22,683 bases of DNA from contig NZ_CABUCJ010000033.1 of the NCBI RefSeq assembly GCF_902490045.1, forward strand, positions 1 through 22,683, written 5' to 3'. A program made the position numbers and the translations under genes. The number at the start of each line of letters is the position of its first letter. The stretch's first letter is position 1. This DNA is from an uncultured Anaerotruncus sp. (GTDB lineage: Bacteria > Bacillota > Clostridia > Oscillospirales > Ruminococcaceae). Of this stretch, positions 14,541 through 21,329 are shown one piece after another. Under the pieces are notes generated by a model. That model did no database searches. It saw only the letters and a list, made by a program, of their open reading frames with translations, and was not told the DNA's origin.

Positions 14541-15854
14541 TTATTCCTTATTCTTCTGGTTCTTCTCACGGAGCTTGTCGTTGGCGGCCAGCAGTCCCTG
14601 CGACACATAGTCGAGCTGTTCGACCTCGTCGTAGCGGTCGACCAGGTCGCTCTGCTCCATCTCCTCGGGAACCTCGCCCTTCGCGGGCTTGAAGACGACC
14701 TTCAGCAGGATGGGCGTCAGCATAGCCGCGCAGACCACCATGATGATCACCGGGCCGAAGAAGGCGGGCGGCATGAGCCCCATCGCCATGCCCTTGTTGG
14801 CGACGATCAGCGCGACCTCGCCTCGGCAGGCCATGCCGAAGCCGATCTGCACGCACTGGCGGCTGCTGAAGCCGCAGAGCTTCGCGCCGAGTCCGCAGCC
14901 GACCAGCTTGGAGACGACCGCCACAAGCACCATCATCACCGCGAAGAGCACGATCGCCGCGTCCATCTTGGGCAGCATCACCTTGATGCCGATACTCGCG
15001 AAAAAGATCGGGGTCAGCAGCAGGTAGGAGAGCGGGGAAAATTTCGATTCGATATATTTGGCCTTGGGGGTGGTGGCGATGACCACGCCCGCCGAAAAGG
15101 CGCCGATGATGTCGGCGACGCCGAAGAACTCCTCCGCGCAGTAGGCCATCACAAGGCAGAGGACGAAGGCCAGCAGGGGGAAGCGGTGCAGGTCCTTGTC
15201 GTGCATGACCTTGGTCATGTACCAGCCGAGCAGCTTGCTGACGAGCACACCGGCCACGCCCACGAAGACGAAGAAGGCGGCGATCTTGACAAAGACGACC
15301 ACCATGCTGACCTGCGCGCCCGCCATGCTCGTCACGACGGTCAGCGCAATCAGGCCGAGGATGTCGTCGATGAGGGCGGCGGCGAGGATCGTGTTGCCCA
15401 CCCTGGTGGAGAGCTTGCCGAGCTCCTTGAGGGTCTCGACCGTGATGCTGACCGAGGTGGCGGTCAGGATGACGCCGATGAAGATGTTCTGAAGCAGGAC
15501 GTTTCCGGGATGCGCGAACTCGTCCCGGTTGAAGAAAAAGGCCAGCCCCGCGCCCATTGCAAGCGGGACGAGCACGCCGCACAGCGCGACGACAAACCCC
15601 GCCTTCCCGGTCTTTTTCAGCTCCTGGATGTCGGTACCCATACCGGCGGTAAACATGATGACGATGACACCCAGTTCGGACACCTGCGCCAGAAAGTCGG
15701 TCGCCTGCAGGACGTTGAGCATCGCCGGGCCGAGAATCAGCCCCGCGAGCAGCGCGCCGACCACCTGGGGCATCTGGTAGCGTTTCGTCACGAGCCCCAG
15801 GACCTTCGTGCTCACCAGGATGAGCGCGATGTCCATCAGAAATTTGTATGACAT
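14541..15854 (-). CDS. CPA2-family cation:proton antiporter (Kef/NapA-like membrane domain)
   Basis: This 437-residue polytopic protein probably exchanges Na+ or K+ for H+ across the cytoplasmic membrane. It has about 12-13 hydrophobic helices from residue 5 to about 388. The family core is present: the discontinuous-helix sequence LTATSVSITVETL (130-142), the paired acidic residues Asp163/Asp164 in ALIDDILGLIAL, and Arg344 in CRGEVALI. It stops after the membrane domain with a charged tail of about 48 residues. The RCK/TrkA-N nucleotide-binding domain of KefB/KefC is absent, so gating is not of the Kef type. The start has GAGGAG upstream. It lies downstream of the GH3/HD-GYP unit on the same strand, but a hairpin and its own promoter separate them. 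Confidence 0.92.
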   Translation of the reverse strand: MSYKFLMDIALILVSTKVLGLVTKRYQMPQVVGALLAGLILGPAMLNVLQATDFLAQVSELGVIVIMFTAGMGTDIQELKKTGKAGFVVALCGVLVPLAMGAGLAFFFNRDEFAHPGNVLLQNIFIGVILTATSVSITVETLKELGKLSTRVGNTILAAALIDDILGLIALTVVTSMAGAQVSMVVVFVKIAAFFVFVGVAGVLVSKLLGWYMTKVMHDKDLHRFPLLAFVLCLVMAYCAEEFFGVADIIGAFSAGVVIATTPKAKYIESKFSPLSYLLLTPIFFASIGIKVMLPKMDAAIVLFAVMMVLVAVVSKLVGCGLGAKLCGFSSRQCVQIGFGMACRGEVALIVANKGMAMGLMPPAFFGPVIIMVVCAAMLTPILLKVVFKPAKGEVPEEMEQSDLVDRYDEVEQLDYVSQGLLAANDKLREKNQKNKE

Positions 15855-15901
15855 TCGATTCTCCTCTTTCCTTTTCTCTCACACGCTTTTCACAACTATT
15901 C

Positions 15902-15929
15902 ATTATAGACCCTTCGGCGTAATTCGCAA
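15902..15929 (-). promoter_or_regulatory. Candidate sigma-A promoter for the antiporter
   Basis: On the minus strand TTGCGA (15929-15924) is 16 bp from TATAAT (15907-15902), with a predicted start about 40 bases before the antiporter ATG. The surrounding gap of about 210 bases is AT-rich and otherwise holds only the hairpin at 16026-16059. Confidence 0.55.
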
Positions 15930-16025
15930 GTTCATTTATTGTTTTTTGTGCAATATTACCATCGCTTTTTCCGTATCCACCACCCCGAAGGCCATCCCGC
16001 AGGCGGTTTTTGGCTGATACGACAA

Positions 16026-16059
16026 GGACGCCCGGGCCGCTTTCGCGGCCCGGGCGTCC
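16026..16059 (-). terminator. Hairpin terminator at the end of the GH3/HD-GYP unit
   Basis: A perfect 15-bp inverted repeat starts 9 bases after the HD-GYP stop. Read on the minus strand the loop is GAAA closed by C-G, a stable GNRA tetraloop. The following T tract is weak (CCTTGTCGTATC), so termination may be partial. Confidence 0.6.
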
Positions 16060-16067
16060 GGATTCTC

Positions 16068-18587
16068 CTATTTCGCGGGGGCGGCTTCCTTCGGGCGAAC
16101 CTTTTCGGACCGCACCAGTTCCACAAAGACGGGCGCGAGCTTGGGGTCGAACTGGGTGCCGGCCCCGCGCTCGATCTCCGCGATCGCAAACTCCACAGGC
16201 AGCGCCGGCTTGTAGGGGCGCGCGGTCGTCATCGCGTCGAAGGCGTCCGCGATCGCCAGGCAGCGCGCGGACAGCGGGATGTCCTCCCCCGCGATCCGCC
16301 GCGGGTAGCCCTTGCCGTCCCACCGCTCGTGGTGGCCGATCGCGGCCGGAATCACATAGTCGAGCGAGGGCAGGTGCCGGATCATCGCCACCGAGTTCTC
16401 CACATGCTTCTGCATGATCTTGTATTCCTCGGGGGTCAGCCGCCCCGGCTTGGTCAGGATCTGCTCGGGGATGCCGATCTTTCCGATGTCATGCAGCAGC
16501 GCGGCCTCATAGATGATCTTCACATGGTCGGCGTTCAGCCCGATCGCCCGCGCGAGCGTGGTGGAATACTCCGCCACGTTCTGCGAGTGGTTGAAGGTGT
16601 AGTGGTCCTTCGCGTCGATGGCGGCGGTCAGCGCAAAGACGGTCGGCGCGTATTCCTCGTAGCGGCCGCCCTCGATCAGCGGGGATTCCATCGGCGCCTG
16701 GGAGAGGGGCGACTCGAGCGAATAGGCGATAATCTTGTTCTTGCCGCTGCGCTTGGCGTTATAGACCGCCATATCGGCGTTGCTGATGAGCTGCGCGAGG
16801 TTGGAGGCCGCGTAGGGATAGACGCACACGCCGCCGCTGAGGGTGATGACCTTGAGGCTCTCCCCCTCCACGCCGCGGTTCATGTTGGCGATCTGCCCCT
16901 TGATGTCGGTTGCGAGGTTGAGCGCCTTCATCGTGTCGTAGAAGGGCAGGATGAGCGCGAACTCCTTCCCCCCGTAACGCGCTGCGGAGCCGTTGCTTCC
17001 CAGCGTCGTGGAAATGATCCGCGCCGCCTGCTGGAGCGCCGCGTCCCCCTCGCGGTTGCCGTAGAGCTGGTTGAAGAGCTTAAAGTCGTCGAGGTTGAGG
17101 ATGACGAGCGCGATCGAGTGGTTCTTGCACCGCTCGAACTCCTCCCCCAGCTTCTCATAGAAGGACTTCCGGTTGAGCAGGCCGGTCAGCGGATCGATGC
17201 GCGACTCGTCGTAGGCCTTCTTGTAGAGGTTCGCGTTCTTGATCGCGATCGACGCCACCGACTGCACCGATTCGAGGAAGGCGATGTCGTCGAAGGAGTA
17301 GCCGCCCTTTTTGGGCTTGGTGGAGAGCAGCAGGATGCCGACGAGGTCGCTGTCGCTCTTGAGCGGCACGATGCATTCGATGTGCATGTTCGCCAGCAGC
17401 TGTTTCTCCGACTCCCACATCGATTTATAGAGCACGCTGCGCTGGAAATCCCGGAGCATCAGGCAGCCGTCGTGTTCCTGAAACCACTGGATGCAGGGGT
17501 TGGCCGCCTGCAGCGAGAAGGATTTCACATCGAGCGGGCTGGCTGAATAGGCGGTGCGGTAGGTCTCGCCGCCGCCGTCCTCGAGGCAGACGTAGACCTT
17601 TTCGACCGAGACGGTGTCCTTGACCACCTCGACCAGCTCACGCAGGATTTCGTCGAGGTTGAGGCTCTTGGATGCGCGCAGGCTGAACTCCTTGAGATGC
17701 TGCGCGCGCACCTGCGTATCCCGCACGAAGAGGTTGTCCATCACCCGGTAGAGCAGCTTATAGGCGGCGAGGATGATCCCCGCGAAGAGGATTGCGATGA
17801 TCAGCGACTGGTATCCCGCGACCTGCGGGAAGTAAGCGAGGATCATCCGCTCGAGCGGGCCCGCCCAGTAGGCGAAGAGCACCGAAACGAGCACCGCGCT
17901 GCACGCGAGCATCGTGCCGCGCGAGACGAGCAGCGTCAGCCTGAAGAGCCGCTTGCGGTAGAGGGCGTAGAACATATAGCCCGCGTTGATGATGCCCGAC
18001 AGGGTATCCCACGGGAATATGTTGCCCGGCACGATCGACAGGACGTTGCCCAGAAAGAGGAAGCAGATGCCCACCACGATCGGGCGGGTCCAGGCGGAGG
18101 TGAGCTCCCGCGACTTGATGAGCATCACCGCCGACGAGAGGATGATGAAGAAAAAGAGCACGCAGGGGATGGCGATCTCCCAGCCGGTATTGTAGCGGAA
18201 AACGCCCGTCCCGTTGCCGAGGTCGACGAAGACGGGCCGCTTGAGGAAGACCTCGAAGTGGGTAAGCACAAGGGTGGCGATGGTCAGCACCGTCCACAGG
18301 CGCTTTAAAAAGAGGCCCTTCGCGTCGACAAAGTTGAAGATGAAATTGTAAAGGAGCAGCGGGATGCAGAAGAGGCTGAGGATGGAGATCTCATACCACA
18401 GTTCAAAGCCCGGGTAGAACTGCAGGCGCATGAGCATCGACCCGGCCGTCCAGAGCAGGTAGCAGCCCAGCAGGTTCATGAAGGAACGGATCAGCCGGTT
18501 TTTCTTCGCGGCGGCCAGCGCGAGCAGCAGGATGGTGTAGCAGAAGACACCCACGACCGGGACATAGAGGAACGGAATCTGGATCAT
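16068..18587 (-). CDS. Membrane-anchored GAF / degenerate GGDEF / HD-GYP protein (c-di-GMP phosphodiesterase)
   Basis: This 839-residue signalling protein begins with about eight hydrophobic segments (residues 5 to 280), resembling the N-terminal 7TM sensor regions of some kinases. A GAF-like domain follows (about 305-455), then a GGDEF-fold domain (about 463-622) and an HD-GYP domain (about 645-825). The GGDEF domain keeps DPLTGLLNR and Asp500/501, but the signature is GGKEF (539-543) and the RxxD inhibitory site is replaced by GSNG, so cyclase activity is unlikely. The HD-GYP domain is complete: His667, His699-Asp700 (LLHDIGKIGIP), His728, His752-His753 and GYP (760-762), then Asp781. It should hydrolyse c-di-GMP. 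Its ATG overlaps the stop of the GH3-like gene by 4 bp, so the two are co-translated. Confidence 0.93.
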   Translation of the reverse strand: MIQIPFLYVPVVGVFCYTILLLALAAAKKNRLIRSFMNLLGCYLLWTAGSMLMRLQFYPGFELWYEISILSLFCIPLLLYNFIFNFVDAKGLFLKRLWTVLTIATLVLTHFEVFLKRPVFVDLGNGTGVFRYNTGWEIAIPCVLFFFIILSSAVMLIKSRELTSAWTRPIVVGICFLFLGNVLSIVPGNIFPWDTLSGIINAGYMFYALYRKRLFRLTLLVSRGTMLACSAVLVSVLFAYWAGPLERMILAYFPQVAGYQSLIIAILFAGIILAAYKLLYRVMDNLFVRDTQVRAQHLKEFSLRASKSLNLDEILRELVEVVKDTVSVEKVYVCLEDGGGETYRTAYSASPLDVKSFSLQAANPCIQWFQEHDGCLMLRDFQRSVLYKSMWESEKQLLANMHIECIVPLKSDSDLVGILLLSTKPKKGGYSFDDIAFLESVQSVASIAIKNANLYKKAYDESRIDPLTGLLNRKSFYEKLGEEFERCKNHSIALVILNLDDFKLFNQLYGNREGDAALQQAARIISTTLGSNGSAARYGGKEFALILPFYDTMKALNLATDIKGQIANMNRGVEGESLKVITLSGGVCVYPYAASNLAQLISNADMAVYNAKRSGKNKIIAYSLESPLSQAPMESPLIEGGRYEEYAPTVFALTAAIDAKDHYTFNHSQNVAEYSTTLARAIGLNADHVKIIYEAALLHDIGKIGIPEQILTKPGRLTPEEYKIMQKHVENSVAMIRHLPSLDYVIPAAIGHHERWDGKGYPRRIAGEDIPLSARCLAIADAFDAMTTARPYKPALPVEFAIAEIERGAGTQFDPKLAPVFVELVRSEKVRPKEAAPAK

Positions 18588-20215
18588 GGCGTCACGACTC
18601 CCCTTTCCAACGGATAGTCCCGCTCCTGAAAGCGCAGCAGTTCGGAGATGCGGAAACCCGACTCGTTGATCCTCCGGACCTCCTGCCCGGTCGCCCGGCG
18701 GAACGCGTCGAAGGTGCCGGTGCGCAGGATGGTAATCTGCAGCGGCTCGATGCCGAGCATCTTTTTGAGGTCGTTGTAGTCGTTGTCAAAATATTTGAAG
18801 TAGACGCTCAGATGCTCGCGGAGCAGCTGCTTGCTCACCGCCATCACCTCGAGCGACCCGGAGGCGATCTCGAGATAGAGGTGCAGATAGGGGCGGTTGT
18901 CCGCGCTGTACTCCTTGCGCGCCGCCCAGTCGTGGATGCCCAGCCCCGACAGGCGCACGACGTCGGAGATCGTGTCCTCGGTGATGCGGGTGAAGCCGCC
19001 GATGTCGATGACGGTGGGAATCCGGTCCACGAAGGCGAAACGCGGCAGGCGCGTCCCCTCCTGCTCGCCGCCCGTGCTGAGGCACCGGAAGACGTCCCCC
19101 ACCCGGTAACGGACGAACGCGCCCCCCTTGAGCACGGTGATGACCACCTCGTAATTCTGGTTCGCGGCCAGCTCGTCCATGAGGTAGGTCTTGGGCTGGT
19201 AGGCGCGGTCGTCGATGTTTTTATACATCTCCTGCTCGGGGATGAACTCATAAAAGCAGTTGTCGGGGAAAAAGACGAGGCCGTTGCGCGCCCACGTCTC
19301 GGTCGCCATCAGGGTCGGCTCGGTGCCCGCGTAGATTTCCATCGGGCGCACCCCCCACGCCTCCTCGAGCGAGGGCTTGTAATAGCTCGTGTCGGTGCCC
19401 GCGCAGATGAGCGCCTTGAGGCGGAAGATATCCTTCGGCTGCACCGTGCGGCCGTCCCGCTTCGCACGGTAGGAGGCCGCGAGGTAGCGGCAGACCATGG
19501 CGGGGGAATACTGGAACAGATTCTTCTTCGATTTCCCGCCCCCCGCGGTGAAGCTGGTGGTGATATAGCTGATGACGCTGCTCAGCCCGAAAAAGAGGTC
19601 GAGCCCGCTTTGCAGGCCGAGCGCGAAGCCCCTCTTGTTTCGCTCGCCGAACGACATCTTCACCGCCTCTTCCACCGGCGGCAAAAACCGCAGCGGCAGC
19701 TCCTCGTCGAGCATCAGCGGGAAAAGCCCCGTCACGTAGGGCAGCGGCGCCAGCCCGTAGAGGGTCCGGTCGCGCGGCGCAATGGAAAACTGGCCGGGGC
19801 GTTTGCTGGTGGCCAGCATGAGCGCCGCCACCATGTTGCGCTTGAAGACGTCGAGCATCCCGCGCGTATAGGGTGCCAGCTTGATCGGGTGCTTGCCGCC
19901 CTCCCAGGTGGTCTGAATCCACACCACCGGCTCGGCAGGCAGCATCTCGCTGCGCTTTTGCAGCAGGACGTCGGCATAGTCCTCGAAGGTCGTCAGCGGG
20001 ACCGCGCGGCGGAACTCCTCGATCGTCCGGGGCCTTTCGCCGTCAAGGAGCTTTTTCCCGAGCGCGCTCGCGCTCCACAGCCCGATCTGCTCCTCCATCA
20101 GCCTTCTCTGAATCTGCATGTAGCCGCCGATATCCAGGTTCAGAAATCCGCAGTACTCCTGCCAGAGGTCGTCGTACTGCTGGTTCCCGAGCTTCTCCTC
20201 AAAATTCACGCCCAT
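18584..20215 (-). CDS. GH3-type acyl-adenylating enzyme (ANL-like fold)
   Basis: This 543-residue soluble protein resembles the GH3 auxin-responsive family, whose plant members adenylate an acyl acid and join it to an amino acid; bacterial members are little studied. Visible landmarks are a modified P-loop-like segment TTWEGGKHPIK (102-112), IYAGTEPTLMA (294-304, the ANL Y-x-x-T/S-E motif) followed by FPDNCFYEFIPEQE (316-329), and GGAFVRYRVGDVFRC (364-378) with the adenylate-ribose Asp374. DRIPTVIDIGGFTRITEDTI (397-416) leads into the C-terminal domain. The length fits GH3. The start has AGGAGAGGAG directly upstream. The gene overlaps the upstream membrane-protein gene by 17 bp and the downstream HD-GYP gene by 4 bp. 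PaaK-like CoA ligase is the alternative. The acyl substrate and acceptor are unknown. Confidence 0.78.
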   Translation of the reverse strand: MGVNFEEKLGNQQYDDLWQEYCGFLNLDIGGYMQIQRRLMEEQIGLWSASALGKKLLDGERPRTIEEFRRAVPLTTFEDYADVLLQKRSEMLPAEPVVWIQTTWEGGKHPIKLAPYTRGMLDVFKRNMVAALMLATSKRPGQFSIAPRDRTLYGLAPLPYVTGLFPLMLDEELPLRFLPPVEEAVKMSFGERNKRGFALGLQSGLDLFFGLSSVISYITTSFTAGGGKSKKNLFQYSPAMVCRYLAASYRAKRDGRTVQPKDIFRLKALICAGTDTSYYKPSLEEAWGVRPMEIYAGTEPTLMATETWARNGLVFFPDNCFYEFIPEQEMYKNIDDRAYQPKTYLMDELAANQNYEVVITVLKGGAFVRYRVGDVFRCLSTGGEQEGTRLPRFAFVDRIPTVIDIGGFTRITEDTISDVVRLSGLGIHDWAARKEYSADNRPYLHLYLEIASGSLEVMAVSKQLLREHLSVYFKYFDNDYNDLKKMLGIEPLQITILRTGTFDAFRRATGQEVRRINESGFRISELLRFQERDYPLERGVVTP

Positions 20216-20786
20216 GCTCCTCTCCTGCCTTTATCGTTGCCGCGCAGCGCCGCATGCTGGCGCGGTTCGGGATCAAAAAAGGGGTGGTCTTCCGGTATTC
20301 GCCGTAGTTGCCGAAGGTGCGCGGGAAAATATAGAGGTCCTGCAGCACGATGTACCCCACGTTGAGCAGGCTGAAAAGGACCCACGCCCAAAAGAGCGCG
20401 TCCGAGCTCCGGACGAGCCAGCAGCAGAGGTAAAACAGAATAAACCAGAGCACCCCCGGGTGCCGGCAGAGGGCGTAGACCCCGCGGTCGTACGCCCGGC
20501 GCGGGGCGGACTCCTCCAGATAGGTCTGCTGGAAGGGAAGCGCGAAAAAGAGGGAGTAGACCAGCAGGAAAAGAAACAGCGCGCCCAAAAGCCCCGCCAG
20601 CCCGCGCAGCGGCGCGGGAAGCAGGAAGCGGGGACGCGCGGTGACGAGCAGCGCCGCCGTGGAGCCCGCCAGCAGCAGGCACCCGGCAAAAAAGCAGGGC
20701 CGCAGCGCGCGCAGGCCCCAGTTTACGCTGTTCAGATCGCCGAGCACAAAAAGCAGAAAACTCAGGCAGCCCAGCAGTACGATCAT
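20199..20786 (-). CDS. Small membrane protein of the ICMT/PEMT-like methyltransferase fold
   Basis: This 195-residue protein has about five hydrophobic segments (1-17, 28-50, 60-83, 112-124, 127-148). Its C-terminal half carries GVYALCRHPGVLW (102-114) and FPRTFGNYGEYRKTTPFLIPN (154-174), matching the R-H-P and F-G-x-Y-x-x-Y...P-x-x-P pattern of isoprenylcysteine carboxylmethyltransferases and phospholipid methyltransferases, which use SAM at the membrane. The acidic residue usual in the last helix reads Gln149-Asp150 here, so activity is not certain. I chose the ATG at 20786 because AGGAG lies 10 bases upstream; the GTG at 20807 has no ribosome binding site and would include that AGGAG. It leads the three-gene unit and overlaps the GH3-like gene by 17 bp. 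The family call is moderate. Confidence 0.68.
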   Translation of the reverse strand: MIVLLGCLSFLLFVLGDLNSVNWGLRALRPCFFAGCLLLAGSTAALLVTARPRFLLPAPLRGLAGLLGALFLFLLVYSLFFALPFQQTYLEESAPRRAYDRGVYALCRHPGVLWFILFYLCCWLVRSSDALFWAWVLFSLLNVGYIVLQDLYIFPRTFGNYGEYRKTTPFLIPNRASMRRCAATIKAGEEHGREF

Positions 20787-20801
20787 CAGTCCGTTTTCTC
20801 C

Positions 20802-20879
20802 TGTCACATTGTCACAGATTGTCCATATGTTGGTAAATATGATTATAATCTATTTTCCATTTTTCTGCAATATGTGACA
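20802..20879. repeat. Three TGTCACA motifs flanking the unit's promoter
   Basis: TGTCACA occurs at 20802-20808 and 20810-20816 as an 8-bp tandem, and inverted (TGTGACA) at 20873-20879, three bases upstream of the -35 box. A partial copy, TGTCCA, lies at 20820. A 7-mer repeated three times within 78 bases around a strong promoter suggests binding sites for a regulator, which the window does not identify. Confidence 0.4.
20842..20870 (-). promoter_or_regulatory. Sigma-A promoter of the ICMT-like/GH3/HD-GYP unit
   Basis: On the minus strand TTGCAG (20870-20865) is exactly 17 bp from a perfect TATAAT (20847-20842). The start would be near 20835, giving a leader of about 50 bases. TGTCACA repeats lie on both sides. 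Confidence 0.72.
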
Positions 20880-20962
20880 TTTCAATATAGTGATATCCAA
20901 CAAATGTCATGTTAATTTTTGGCATCCTGTTGTAAAGATTCCCTCCGGCACAAAAATTAAAG

Positions 20963-20991
20963 TTGACAAATCTTTCCCGCCGCTGTATAAT
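20963..20991 (+). promoter_or_regulatory. Consensus sigma-A promoter of the T-box/trpB unit
   Basis: A perfect TTGACA (20963-20968) is followed after 17 bp by a perfect TATAAT (20986-20991), so initiation should be strong and constitutive. Control is left to the T-box downstream. The start would be near 20998. Confidence 0.88.
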
Positions 20992-20997
20992 CTCTCT

Positions 20998-21282
20998 AAA
21001 TCAAACGAACGGCAAACCGACGACCGAGAAGAGTAGGCGCGTTCGCCATCCCCACAGAGAGCCGCAGGCGGTGCGATTGCGGCGGGAGGGCCCGGGCTGA
21101 ATGGACTCGCGAGGGCGGGACGAAAGGGATTTCCCGAGTAGTGCCCGACGGGATCTTCACCCGTTATCCAGGAAGCGCATATGTCTGTATGCGGAATAAG
21201 CGGGCGTTTCGACGCTAATTTGGGTGGTACCGCAGAAGCCAAGGCTTTTGTCCCAGCAGTCGCTGGGACAAAAGCCTTTTTT
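20998..21282 (+). promoter_or_regulatory. T-box riboswitch leader, likely tRNA-Trp responsive
   Basis: This RNA leader senses uncharged tRNA. The T-box sequence AATTTGGGTGGTACCGC lies at 21217-21233, with the UGGU bulge (21225-21228) that pairs with the tRNA 3' end. Stem I features are recognisable: GAAGAGTA near 21028-21035, the distal AGAGAGCCG and GGTGCGATTGCGGC segments (about 21056-21082), and the GAA (21099-21101) of the specifier loop. The triplet after GAA is TGG (21102-21104), followed by A, matching a Trp specifier and a downstream tryptophan synthase gene. Small hairpins follow (for example CGCATA/TATGCG around 21176-21194). The segment CCAAGG (21239-21244) can pair with the T-box or join the terminator, so the two folds exclude each other. 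Confidence 0.92.
21241..21282 (+). terminator. T-box-controlled attenuator terminator
   Basis: A 16-bp stem (left arm 21242-21257, right arm 21262-21277, loop AGTC) is followed by a T tract. It begins 7 bases after the T-box sequence and ends transcription unless uncharged tRNA stabilises the antiterminator. Confidence 0.94.
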
Positions 21283-21329
21283 GTTTGACCGTTTGTTTGC
21301 AAATTTATCATCTGAAAGGAGCACCCACT

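Noticed and set aside
20787..20807. A GTG at 20807 giving a 202-residue version of the ICMT-like protein.
   Set aside because: There is no ribosome binding site before the GTG, and the added codons contain the AGGAG that serves the ATG at 20786.
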